In this document: one piece after another, positions 37,033 through 45,036 of the stretch
How positions within the stretch are numbered: the first letter of the stretch is position 1
Layout: each line of letters starts with the position of its first letter
Assembly (NCBI RefSeq): GCF_001667015.1
Contig: NZ_LZIS01000003.1
Coordinates: 1 to 45,036 of the forward strand
Length of the DNA: 45,036 bases
Source: Mycobacterium sp. E3198
GTDB lineage: Bacteria; Actinomycetota; Actinomycetes; Mycobacteriales; Mycobacteriaceae
Reading direction: 5' to 3'
The notes under the pieces: model-generated
What the model was told of the DNA's origin: nothing
The model's input: the letters and a program-made list of their open reading frames with translations, nothing else
The model's database searches: none
Position numbers and translations under genes: made by a program

Positions 37033-40020
37033 GCGAAATGTCCACCTTCTGTGCTGTTTCGGGGCCCTCGGCGGTGTCCCCGAGCTTTTCGACGAGTTCG
37101 TCGCCGGTGAGTTCGCCCATCAGGGTCGCCAGGGACACGGTCCGGCCGGTCATCCGTTTGAGGCGTTTGCGCAAATCCAGCGCCAGCATCGAGTCGACGC
37201 CCAGGTCGAACAGCGATTCGGCGAGGTTCACCTCGGCGGGCCGATCGATGCCGAGCACGGCCGCCAGCTGGGTGCGCACCGCGTCGGCCACCGACACCAT
37301 GTCGTGTGCGTGCCCCAAGGATTCCGGTGCCGGCGTGCCGAGCGGCCCGGCCCGGCTGCGGTCCAGGAACATTCGCAGCCGCGCCGCATCCGCCGCGAAC
37401 ACGAGCGGGTCCTCGTGCCAGTCACGCAGGCTCGCTTCGATGGCCTCGCGCGGCGCCATCGGGCGCAGCCCGGACCGCTCGATGTCGGCGATTCCGGCCG
37501 AATCCGCGATGCCGCGGTCCGATTCCGCCGACGCCTGCCATAGGCCCCATTTCACCGCGACGCAATGCCTGCCCGCGTCGCGCAGCTGGGCGGCGGCCAC
37601 GTCCAGCAGCCGGTTGGCCGCCGAGTACGCGGCGTGTTTGCGGCCGCCCCACACCCCGGACACCGACGAACACAACAGCATTCGCGTGTCGGCGCGCATG
37701 GGCCACACCTCGACCAAGTGGGCGAGGCCGCGAACCTTGGCGGCGAAGGTGTCCGTTACGGCGCCGGCCGCGAGCGCGCCCAGCGAGCCGAACGTGGCGC
37801 TGCCCGCGGCGTGGACGATCAGCGACGCGCCGGATCGGCCGTATTCCGCCGCGATGAAAGACAATTGGGCCGCATCGGTGATGTCGCAGGGCGCCGACAC
37901 GAGCTCGGTGCCGTGTCGGGCCGTCAAGGCCGTCAGCAGCTCGGGGTCCGCGGGCCTGCGGCTCAGCAGGACGATGCGCCGCGCGCCGCGCTCGGCGAGG
38001 TGGCGGGCGTAATACATCCCGATGGCTCCGGCGCCGCCGGTGATCACCACGTCGTCGAACGCGCCGGGGCCCATCGGCTCGGGGGCGGGCGCATCGCGCA
38101 ACGTCCGCTCGAACATCGCGTAGCCGCTGTCGGAGCCGCGCAGCGCGGTTTCGCCGTAACCGGACAGCAATCCGGCCACGGCCGCGCGGCCGGCGGCGGG
38201 CGTCAGCTCCCCCACCGGCAGGTCCAGGTGCGTGAAACTTCGCTCGGGATGGTCGAATCCGATGCTGCGGTGCATCGCAGCCAGCGCCGCCTGGCCGGGT
38301 GAGGGCGGCGCGTCGCGATCTCCCACCCGCTCGGCGCCCACGGTGACCAGACAGACGGTGTGGCAGCAGGGACCGAGCGCGGGCGCATAGTCGAGCTGGC
38401 CGGTGCCGATCAGACCCGTGAGGGTCTCGGCGGCCGCGGCGGCGTCGGCGCCGTCGAGTGCGGGTGCGATCACCACGACGACCTCGGCATCCTGCGGCGC
38501 GGCGAGGGTGCCCGCCGGGTGGGCCTCGATCGCCGCGCGCAGGAAACCGGTGAGCGCACCGTCACCGCGGAGGCCGACCACCGCGATCCGCACCGCTGGT
38601 CCCGCGATCGGCGCGGACGGCGGCGGCGTCGGTTCCCAGCGCTCGACGGCAATCGTCAGTCGCTGCAACTCATCCAGCGGTTCCGGGAGCGCCCACATCG
38701 GAATCGGGCGCATGGGCGCATTCGGGAAGCCACGCAAATCCACGCCGCCGGCGTCCAAGTAATCGCCCCAGCCGTAGCCGGGGTCGGCAACCGCCGCGGT
38801 GACGATGTTCGAAGACAGCGCCTCGACCAACGGCTCGTCGCGGTGCGCCGACCCGACCAGCACCGCCGGATCCCCGCGGGACTCGAAGATCTGGCCGATC
38901 GAGAACAGCAGCGCGGGATGGGCCGACAGCTCGATGAACGAGCCCGCGCCACACCGGATTGCCGACTCGAATGCCCGGTCCAGCCGCACGGTGTTGCGCA
39001 GGTTCGCGTACCAGTAGTCGGCGAACCGCGTTCCCAGCGCGACCACGTCGCCGGTGGTGCCGCCGATGAATTGGACCGGCGCGTCGGCGAATTGCGCCGC
39101 GGGCAGCCGCCGGTGGAATTCGTCGCGCAGCCGTTCCAGCAGGCTGGTGTGCCCCGGGAACCCGGCGGTGATCTCGCGGGCGAATCCGCCGCGGGAGCGG
39201 ACGGCGTCGGCGACGGTGAGCACCGCGTCGCGTTCGCCCGACACGGCGACGGTCGAGGCGGAGTAGACCACGGACAGCTCCACCCAGCCGTCGGCGGCCG
39301 CGATCAGCGCCTCGGCCTCCCCGGCCCCGATGCCCAGCGTCGCCATCGCGTAGCGACCCGGAAGGCGGTCGACCACACCGGCCCGCGCCGCGACCACCGC
39401 GACCGCGTCCGGCACCGTGATGCAGCCGGCGACGACGGCCGCGGCGACCTCGCCGAGGCTCTGACCGATGGTGAGGTCGGGAACCACGCCGCACGAGCGC
39501 CACACCTCGGCCAGGGCGACGGCGTGGACGAATTGCGCTCCCTGGATTTCGATCTCCGAAAAACCGTGCGAGTCGTCCCCGGCCGTCAGGTAGCGCAGCG
39601 GCGATTCGACGCCGGCGGCCTCGAACGCCGCCACGCAGCCGTCGGCGGCGGCCCGGTAGCCGGCGAGCGCCCGGTAGGCGGCGACGCCCATGCCCGGCCA
39701 GTGACCGCCCTGACCGGGAAAGACGAACACCTGGCGGGGCGCCGCACCCAGCGCCGACCTGGCGACCAGCGGATGCTCGCGCTCGGCGGCCACGCGCGCA
39801 ACCCGTCGACGAGCTCGGCCCGGTCCGCGGCGCGGACCACCGCGCGGAAGCCGCGGACCCGCCGGGTTGCGCGCAGCCGCCGGGCCACCTGCGCCACGGT
39901 CGTTTCCGGGAAGCGGTCGAGATAATCGGCGATCGCCCGGGCATCCACACCGACGAGTTCGTCGCCGTGGGCGCTGAGCAGTACCGGGGTCCGCCCGTCG
40001 GGCAGGAGTCTGAGGGCCAT
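37025..40020 (-). pseudogene. mbtD: mbtD, polyketide synthase AT-KR-ACP, interrupted by an apparent one-base deletion
   Basis: This is the second half of the split PKS module that extends the mycobactin chain. The start is ATG 40020 (overlapping the mbtC TGA), beginning MALRLLPDGRTPVLLSAHGDELVGVDARAIADYLDRFP. That frame reads correctly to DGLRA near 39796, then shifts: the rest of the protein (AAEREHPLVARSALGAAPRQVFVFPGQGG) continues in another frame, open from GTG 39793 to 37025 (922 aa). One added base would restore a ~998-aa protein, against 1004 in M. tuberculosis. Left alone, the first frame ends at 39586 (144 aa). Downstream domains look intact: AT (GQSLGEVAAA), KR (ITGGAGAIGMYYARHLAERGA, catalytic SSVSGVWGG and YSAANR), and ACP (DLGVDSMLALDLRKRL). 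A sequencing error is the main alternative. The long piece alone lacks the N-terminal linker but keeps all catalytic domains. Confidence 0.88.
39790..39798 (-). other. mbtD: Probable frameshift point in mbtD
   Basis: On the minus strand the text reads TTGCGCGCGTGGCCGCC. Inserting one C to give GCGCGCTGGCC restores G-L-R-A-L-A-A-E-R-E-H-P, the expected family sequence. The site is a GC dinucleotide run, prone both to slippage in vivo and to sequencing error. Confidence 0.75.
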
Positions 40021-41327
40021 CAGGCGGCCCCGCGCCCGTCGGGCATCGAGACGATCAGATGGGTGTTGGTGCCGCTCATCCCGAACGCGGAGACCGCCGC
40101 GGTGCGCCGGCCGTCGACCGCGTGCCACGGCGTCAGCTTGTCCGCCAATCGCAAACCCTGGCTCTCCCAATCTATTTCGCGACTGGGTTCGTCGACGTGC
40201 AGGGTCGGGGGCACCGCGGCGTGTTCGGCGGCCAGGATCACCTTGGCCAGGCCCAACGCGCCCGCCGCGGCCTGGGCATGGCCGAGATTGGACTTGACCG
40301 AGCCCAGCAGCGGGCCGCGCCCGGGCGGCGCGGTGCCGTAACTGGCCGCCATCGACAATAGCTCTGTCCGGTCACCGAGCCGGGTTCCCGTGGCGTGGCC
40401 TTCGATCATCCCGACATCGGCGGGCTCGATACCGGCCTGCACGAGGGCGCGCCGGAACAGCCGCAGCTGCCCGTCGCCGCTGGGGGCCATCAGCCCGGCG
40501 CTGCGCCCGTCCGAATTCAGGCAGCTGGCACGCACTTCGGCGAGGATGCGACGCCCGTCGGCCACCGCCCTGGACCGGCGCGTAAGCACGAACATGGCCG
40601 CGCCCTCGGCCCAGACGGTGCCGCTGGCCAGTGCGCTGTAGGGCCGGCAGCGGCCGTCGTCAGACAGCGCGTGTTTTTTGGAGAACTCGACGAAATAGCC
40701 GGGGCTGCCCATCACGCACACGGCGCCGGCGATCGCGAGGTCGCAGTCGCCGGCCCGGATCGCCTGCACCGCGGTGTGGAACGCCGCCAGCGCCGACGAG
40801 CACGCGGTGTCGATCGTCAGCGCCGGACCCGCCAGGTCCAGCGTGTAGGCGATGCGCCCCGAGATGACGCCCAGCGACGTCCCGGTGATCAAATGCCCGC
40901 TGTGGTGCGAGAACTCGGAGAGCGGAGGCCCGTATTCGAGTGTGGAGGCGCCGACGTAGCAGCCCACATCGTGACCGGCCAGGTCGTCGGGGTTGATCCC
41001 GCTGTTCTCCACGCTGCGCCACGCCACCCGCAGCCCGACCCGCTGTTGGGGGTCCATGGCGGTCGCTTCACGCCGGGAGATGCCGAAGAAATCCGGGTCG
41101 AATGTGGTTGCGCTGGAAAGGAAGCCACCGAGATTACGGATGGGCTTGAACCCGTCCCGCCGCGACCCGTCAAACAGCTCCTCCAGCGGCCAGCCCCGAT
41201 CGGTGGGGAACGGCCCCAGCGCCTCCCGCTGCTCGGACAGCAGCGCCCAGAAGGCGTCCGGCGTCTCGATCCCGCCGGGCGCCTCCACCGCGAATCCGAC
41301 GACGACGACCGGGTCGCTATCGGACAT
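40020..41327 (-). CDS. mbtC: Mycobactin polyketide synthase MbtC (stand-alone ketosynthase)
   Basis: This is a ketosynthase that condenses the MbtB-bound chain with the extender carried by MbtD. It is 435 aa from ATG 41327, which overlaps the end of mbtB by 11 bp. The catalytic Cys is in DTACSSAL, and the two His are in IEGHATGT and SNLGHAQAAAG, so the Cys-His-His triad is complete. The N-terminal VVVVGFAVEAPGGIETPDAFW and MDPQQRVGLRVAW are typical of type I KS domains, but no AT, KR or ACP follows in this protein; these are in MbtD. The KS and the rest of the module are therefore separate polypeptides, as in M. tuberculosis. The TGA overlaps the mbtD ATG (ATGA). Confidence 0.96.
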   Translation of the reverse strand: MSDSDPVVVVGFAVEAPGGIETPDAFWALLSEQREALGPFPTDRGWPLEELFDGSRRDGFKPIRNLGGFLSSATTFDPDFFGISRREATAMDPQQRVGLRVAWRSVENSGINPDDLAGHDVGCYVGASTLEYGPPLSEFSHHSGHLITGTSLGVISGRIAYTLDLAGPALTIDTACSSALAAFHTAVQAIRAGDCDLAIAGAVCVMGSPGYFVEFSKKHALSDDGRCRPYSALASGTVWAEGAAMFVLTRRSRAVADGRRILAEVRASCLNSDGRSAGLMAPSGDGQLRLFRRALVQAGIEPADVGMIEGHATGTRLGDRTELLSMAASYGTAPPGRGPLLGSVKSNLGHAQAAAGALGLAKVILAAEHAAVPPTLHVDEPSREIDWESQGLRLADKLTPWHAVDGRRTAAVSAFGMSGTNTHLIVSMPDGRGAA

Positions 41328-44300
41328 CGGCGCTCACCAACCGGGCCACCGCGTCGAGGTGATCGTTGAGGTAGAAGTGGCCGCCCGCGAAGTCGGACAC
41401 CGTGAATCGGCCGGATGTGTGGGTTTCCCAGCGGGCCAGGGTTTCCCGGCTGATCCGGTGGTCCCGGTCGCCACCAACCGCATGGATGTCGGCGCCGATG
41501 CGTACGTCCGGGCCGCAGGAGTAGGCGTTCAGGGCGCGGTAGTCGGCCTGCACCGCGGTCACCAGGAGTTCGACGAATTCGTCGTCCTCCAAGAGCACCG
41601 GATCGGTGCCACCAAGGTCCACCATGTCGGCCAGCACACCGCTTGCGCTGGTCGGCAGCGGTCCGTACGCGGCGACCGTCGACGGGGGCTGCCCGGCCGA
41701 TGCCCACAGCACCCGCACCGGCACCCCATTGCTCTCGGCGACGCGGGCGAACTCGAAGGCGACCACCGCCCCCATGCAATGGCCGAACAGGCTCAGCGGA
41801 GCCGCCGCGGCCCAGTCCCCTGCCGCGAAAAGGTCGCGCGCCAGCGCGCCGATGCTGTCCGACGCGGGGTGATCGCGCCGGTCGGCCCGCTGCGGGTACT
41901 GCAGCACGAAGGCGTCAACGCCGTTGGCCGACAGCGCTTTGGCCAGCGACCGGTAGGCCGCGGCCGCACCGCCGGCGTGCGGGAACACGACCACCGAGCC
42001 GCGCGAGGCGGCGCCGGTGAACCGCTTCACCCAGGGCTGGAACTCCCGCGGCGCCGGCGCGCTCGGCTTTTCCTCGAGCGCGGACAGCACGTCGACGCTC
42101 GACATGTCCGCGATTTCCAGGTACAGCTCGGCGACCTGCTCCAGCCGCCCGCCGCCGGCTTCCCGCTCGACCAGCAACTGGGCCAGGGCGGCGACTGTCC
42201 GGGCCGCGAAAACGTCGGCGACCATCAGGCTCGGCGAATCGAGCCACTGCCGGATGCCCGCGACGGCCTGCGTCGCGAGCACGGAATCGCCGCCGAGGGA
42301 GAAGAAGTCGTCGTGCACGCCCACCGCGCCGGTGTCGCGGTGGAGCAGCTCGGCGACGATGTGGCACAGCGCCCGCTGCAGCCGCGTGGCCGGCGCCTCG
42401 CAGGGCGCCGACGTCGCGCGCGACTCCTCGGCCACCGCCGCGGCCAGCAGCTTGGCGACGGCGCGCCGGTCGATCTTGCCGCCGTCGGTGAACGGGATGC
42501 GCCCGACCACCGAGATGTGCGCCGGAATCATGTGGGCGGGAACGAGATCGGCCAGCCCGTCGCGGATCCGCCGGGCGTCCGGCTCCACACCCTCGAGGCG
42601 GACCTGCGCGGCCAGCACCTCGGCGCCGCCGGGCGCGGACACCAGCGCGGCCGCCGCCGCGCGCACCCCGGGCACCCGCCGCAGCGCCGCCTCGATCTCG
42701 CCGAGCTCGACGCGATACCCGCTGAGCTTGATCCGGTGATCGGCGCGGCCGACGAACTCGAGGGTGCCGTCCGGCCAGTAGCGGGCCAGATCGCCGGTGC
42801 GGTACCAGGTTCGGCCCTCGTGGGCGACGAAGCGTTCGGCGGTCAGCTCGGGGCGCCCGCGGTAGCCGCGGGCGATCCCGCGGCCGGAGACCCACAGTTC
42901 GCCGGCCACCCAGTCGGGGCAGTCGGCGCCGCCGTCGCCGACCACCCGGCAGGCGATGTTGGGAAAAGGCCTGCCGTAGGGCACCGCGGTCCAGTGGTCG
43001 GGCGGATCCCCGGTGACTTCGAAAATGGTTGCGTGGACCGCCGTTTCGGTGGCGCCGCCGAGCCCGGCGAACCGGACGCCGGGCGCCTGCGCCCGCAGCC
43101 GGCGGGCCAGGCCGGGACGCACCCAGTCGCCGCCGGTGGGCACCACCCGCAGCGACGACAGCCTGCCGTCTCCGACCTCGACCAGCATCTCGAGCCACCC
43201 GGGCAGGAAGTTCAGCACGGTGACCCGGTGGGCGTCGATCAGCCGGGCCCACGCGTCGGGATCGCGCCGCTGCGCCTCGTCGACCACCACGATCGCCCCG
43301 CCGGCGCGCAGCGTGGCGAAGACGTCCAGCACCGACATGTCGCATTCCAGCGTGGACAGCGCCAGGCACCGGTCGGCGGCGCCGATGTCGAAGTGGCGGC
43401 TGACGAATTCGACCGTGTTCATGGCGCCGTCGTGCGTCATCTCGACGCCCTTGGGTTCGCCCGTCGACCCGGAGGTGAACAGCACGTAGGCGAGCGCGCC
43501 GGGATCGATTCTGGGGGGCGCGAATTCGGGCGTCGCGCCGCGCGGCAGGTCGGCGATCACCATGGCGGGCACCGGCAACGACAGCGGCCGGCCGCCGCAC
43601 ACGAGTGCCACGCGCACCCCGCCGGTGTCCAGGATGCGCTCCGCGCGGTCGCGCGGCTGATCGACGCCGATCGGCAGGTACACCCCGCCGGCGGCCAGGA
43701 TCCCGAGCAGCGCGGGCACCTGTTCGGCGGTCTTCGGGCCCAGCACCGCGACGGTGTCGCCGGCGCCGATCCCGGCCGCCCGCAACGCGGCGGCCACGGC
43801 CAGCGCCCGATCGCGCAGCTGCGCATAGGTGAGGTCGCCCGAGCTCGCGAAGACAGCGGGTGCGTCCGGTTGCCGTTCGGCCCGGCGGAAGAACCCGTCG
43901 TGCAGCGCCTCGCCGCTGGGCTCGGCGGTGCGGCCGTTGGCCGCCTCGCGCACCGCGCGCTGCGCCTCCGGCAGCGCCGGTGGGCCGGGCTCGTCCCAGG
44001 CGTCCTCGTCGGCGGCCAGCCGCAGCAGTTCGGCGATGTGGTGGTCGAACATGGCGTCGACGACGCCGGGCGCGAAGACGCCGTCGCGCACGTCCCAGTT
44101 CACCAGCACGCCGCCGTCGAACTCGGTGACCTGCGCGTCGAGCAGCACCTGCGGCCCCTGGGAGATGATCCAGGAGGGCTCGCCGAATTGCGTTGTGACG
44201 TCGGCGCCGAACAGTTCTCCCAGGCCGAGCGCGCTGGTGAAGACCACCGGCGCCAGGACCTGGGTGCCGCGGTGGCGGCTGAGGTCGCGCAGCACCGACA

Positions 44301-45036
44301 GCCCCGGGTAGGCGGCATGAGCGGCGGCGGTCCGCATGGCGTCCTGCACGGCGTGCGCGCGCGCCGCCGGGGTGTCGGCTCCCGTCAAATCGACGTCGAG
44401 CAGCAACGAGGAGGTGAAGTCGCCGACCAGGAGGTCGACGTCGGGGTGCAGCTCCTGGCGCCCGAACAGCGGGACGTTCAGCAGGAATCGCGCGGTGGAC
44501 CAGCGGGCCAGCGCGTTGGCGAACGCGGCGCCCAGCGCCATCGCCGGGGTGACGCCGCGGGCCCGCGCGCGGGCGAACACCGCGTCGCGGGTGGCCGGGT
44601 CGAGCCAGTGCCAGCGCCGCGTGCTGGTGCGCGAGCCCCGGCCGCCGGCCGACGGCGGCGCCGGCGGGTCGGGCAGCTGCGGGATGCGAGCCGCCCACCA
44701 GTCCCGGTCGGCGTCGTGCTCCGGCCGCGGTTGGGCCTCCTGCCGGGCGATTGCCTGGCGGTATTCCCGGTAGGTGTAACCCAACTCGGGGAGGTCGCGG
44801 CCCAGGTAGAGGGCGGCGAGGTCGGCCATCAGGGTGCGATAGCTCATCGCGTCGGCGGCCTGCATGTCCAGATCGACGTGCAGCCGGGACCGATCGTCGG
44901 GGAGCAGCGTCAGCGTCAGTTCGAACACCGCGCCGTCGAGCTGCTGGTGCGATTTGGCCTCCCGCAGGGCTTCCAGCCGCCGCTCCGCGTCGAGGTCGTC
45001 GCGCAGGTCGACCACCGCGACGGGGAAGTCGCCGCC
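41317..45036 (-). CDS. mbtB: Mycobactin NRPS MbtB (Cy-A-PCP-TE), 5' end outside the window
   Basis: This is the NRPS that joins salicylate to Ser or Thr and closes the oxazoline ring. The frame is open to the right edge, so at least the ArCP and the first part of the Cy domain lie beyond 45036. The Cy domain shows DxxxxDxxS in DLDMQAADAMS near 44.86 kb. The A domain (about 43.9-42.5 kb) has [36 protein letters not shown] and GKIDRRAVAKL. The PCP is DDFFSLGGDSVLATQ near 42.3 kb. A thioesterase-type domain closes the protein (VVVFPHAGGAAAAYRSLAKAL), with nucleophile elbow GHCMGA (Cys in place of Ser) and a GGHFYLND His. The mbtA gene and the IdeR-regulated promoter are not in the window. Confidence 0.96.
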   Translation of the reverse strand, partial: GGDFPVAVVDLRDDLDAERRLEALREAKSHQQLDGAVFELTLTLLPDDRSRLHVDLDMQAADAMSYRTLMADLAALYLGRDLPELGYTYREYRQAIARQEAQPRPEHDADRDWWAARIPQLPDPPAPPSAGGRGSRTSTRRWHWLDPATRDAVFARARARGVTPAMALGAAFANALARWSTARFLLNVPLFGRQELHPDVDLLVGDFTSSLLLDVDLTGADTPAARAHAVQDAMRTAAAHAAYPGLSVLRDLSRHRGTQVLAPVVFTSALGLGELFGADVTTQFGEPSWIISQGPQVLLDAQVTEFDGGVLVNWDVRDGVFAPGVVDAMFDHHIAELLRLAADEDAWDEPGPPALPEAQRAVREAANGRTAEPSGEALHDGFFRRAERQPDAPAVFASSGDLTYAQLRDRALAVAAALRAAGIGAGDTVAVLGPKTAEQVPALLGILAAGGVYLPIGVDQPRDRAERILDTGGVRVALVCGGRPLSLPVPAMVIADLPRGATPEFAPPRIDPGALAYVLFTSGSTGEPKGVEMTHDGAMNTVEFVSRHFDIGAADRCLALSTLECDMSVLDVFATLRAGGAIVVVDEAQRRDPDAWARLIDAHRVTVLNFLPGWLEMLVEVGDGRLSSLRVVPTGGDWVRPGLARRLRAQAPGVRFAGLGGATETAVHATIFEVTGDPPDHWTAVPYGRPFPNIACRVVGDGGADCPDWVAGELWVSGRGIARGYRGRPELTAERFVAHEGRTWYRTGDLARYWPDGTLEFVGRADHRIKLSGYRVELGEIEAALRRVPGVRAAAAALVSAPGGAEVLAAQVRLEGVEPDARRIRDGLADLVPAHMIPAHISVVGRIPFTDGGKIDRRAVAKLLAAAVAEESRATSAPCEAPATRLQRALCHIVAELLHRDTGAVGVHDDFFSLGGDSVLATQAVAGIRQWLDSPSLMVADVFAARTVAALAQLLVEREAGGGRLEQVAELYLEIADMSSVDVLSALEEKPSAPAPREFQPWVKRFTGAASRGSVVVFPHAGGAAAAYRSLAKALSANGVDAFVLQYPQRADRRDHPASDSIGALARDLFAAGDWAAAAPLSLFGHCMGAVVAFEFARVAESNGVPVRVLWASAGQPPSTVAAYGPLPTSASGVLADMVDLGGTDPVLLEDDEFVELLVTAVQADYRALNAYSCGPDVRIGADIHAVGGDRDHRISRETLARWETHTSGRFTVSDFAGGHFYLNDHLDAVARLVSADVR

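Noticed and set aside
26018..45036. IdeR (iron box) operators inside the mbt region
   Set aside because: None was recognised in the gene junctions; the main iron-controlled promoter before mbtB lies beyond the right edge.

Overview
This 45 kb window is from a slow-growing mycobacterium. It is very GC-rich and carries ESX-5-type Esx and PPE-SVP genes, an MTB12 antigen, and an mbt (mycobactin) cluster whose gene order matches the Rv2346c-Rv2383c stretch of Mycobacterium tuberculosis, as far as I can recall that stretch. Several genes have no counterpart at these positions in M. tuberculosis: an alpha/beta hydrolase, an Orn/Lys/Arg decarboxylase, a short-chain dehydrogenase, a TetR/DinB pair, an ECF41 sigma factor with its CMD partner, and a second MTB12 gene. 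I also see no PE_PGRS gene and no plc genes. A non-tuberculous species, perhaps of the M. avium complex, is likely, but the species cannot be fixed from this sequence.

Layout. 1-4576 (minus strand): a type VII secretion substrate island made of two PPE-SVP genes, two Esx pairs and an Rv2348c homologue. It resembles the PPE38-esxX-esxY-PPE71 and esxO-esxP-Rv2348c loci. 4934-7327: glyS, divergent from the zinc-sensing pair smtB-zur, with a perfect palindrome in between. 7439-10527: alpha/beta hydrolase, then the conserved Rv2360c-uppS-recO run. 10589-14392: amiA2, a PLP decarboxylase and an SDR; the last two converge in a 26-bp tandem duplication. 14430-18201: era, a CNNM/CBS membrane protein, ybeY and phoH, tightly packed and partly overlapping (RNA maturation and ribosome block). 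18288-19752: tetR and a divergent mycothiol/DinB-type enzyme gene around a doubled palindromic operator. 19738-22787: rsmE, dnaJ2, hrcA. 22920-24791: a small conserved protein, then a CMD-ECF41 sigma operon with a matching promoter. 24785-25917: two MTB12 (CFP2) secreted antigens. 26018-45036: mbtH-G-F-E-D-C-B, with every adjacent pair overlapping; mbtB runs off the right edge.

How the genes work together. The mbt genes form a hybrid NRPS/PKS assembly line for the siderophore mycobactin. MbtB cyclises and loads Ser/Thr, the split PKS module MbtC (KS) and MbtD (AT-KR-ACP) extends the chain, MbtE and MbtF add the lysine units, MbtG N-hydroxylates lysine, and MbtH supports the adenylation domains.

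Most notable points. (1) mbtD has an apparent one-base deletion near 39790-39798 that separates its first ~76 codons from the AT-KR-ACP frame; this is a real lesion, a sequencing error, or recoding. (2) MbtE contains a collapsed adenylation domain followed by a second carrier domain, and MbtF ends in an epimerase-like domain with a decayed HHxxxDG motif. (3) The CMD-sigma operon has a near-consensus ECF41 promoter 35 bp before its first start codon. (4) A doubled 21-bp-phased TetR operator lies at 18916-18953. (5) The two 94-aa Esx genes differ only at synonymous positions. No RNA genes, IS elements or CRISPR arrays were seen.
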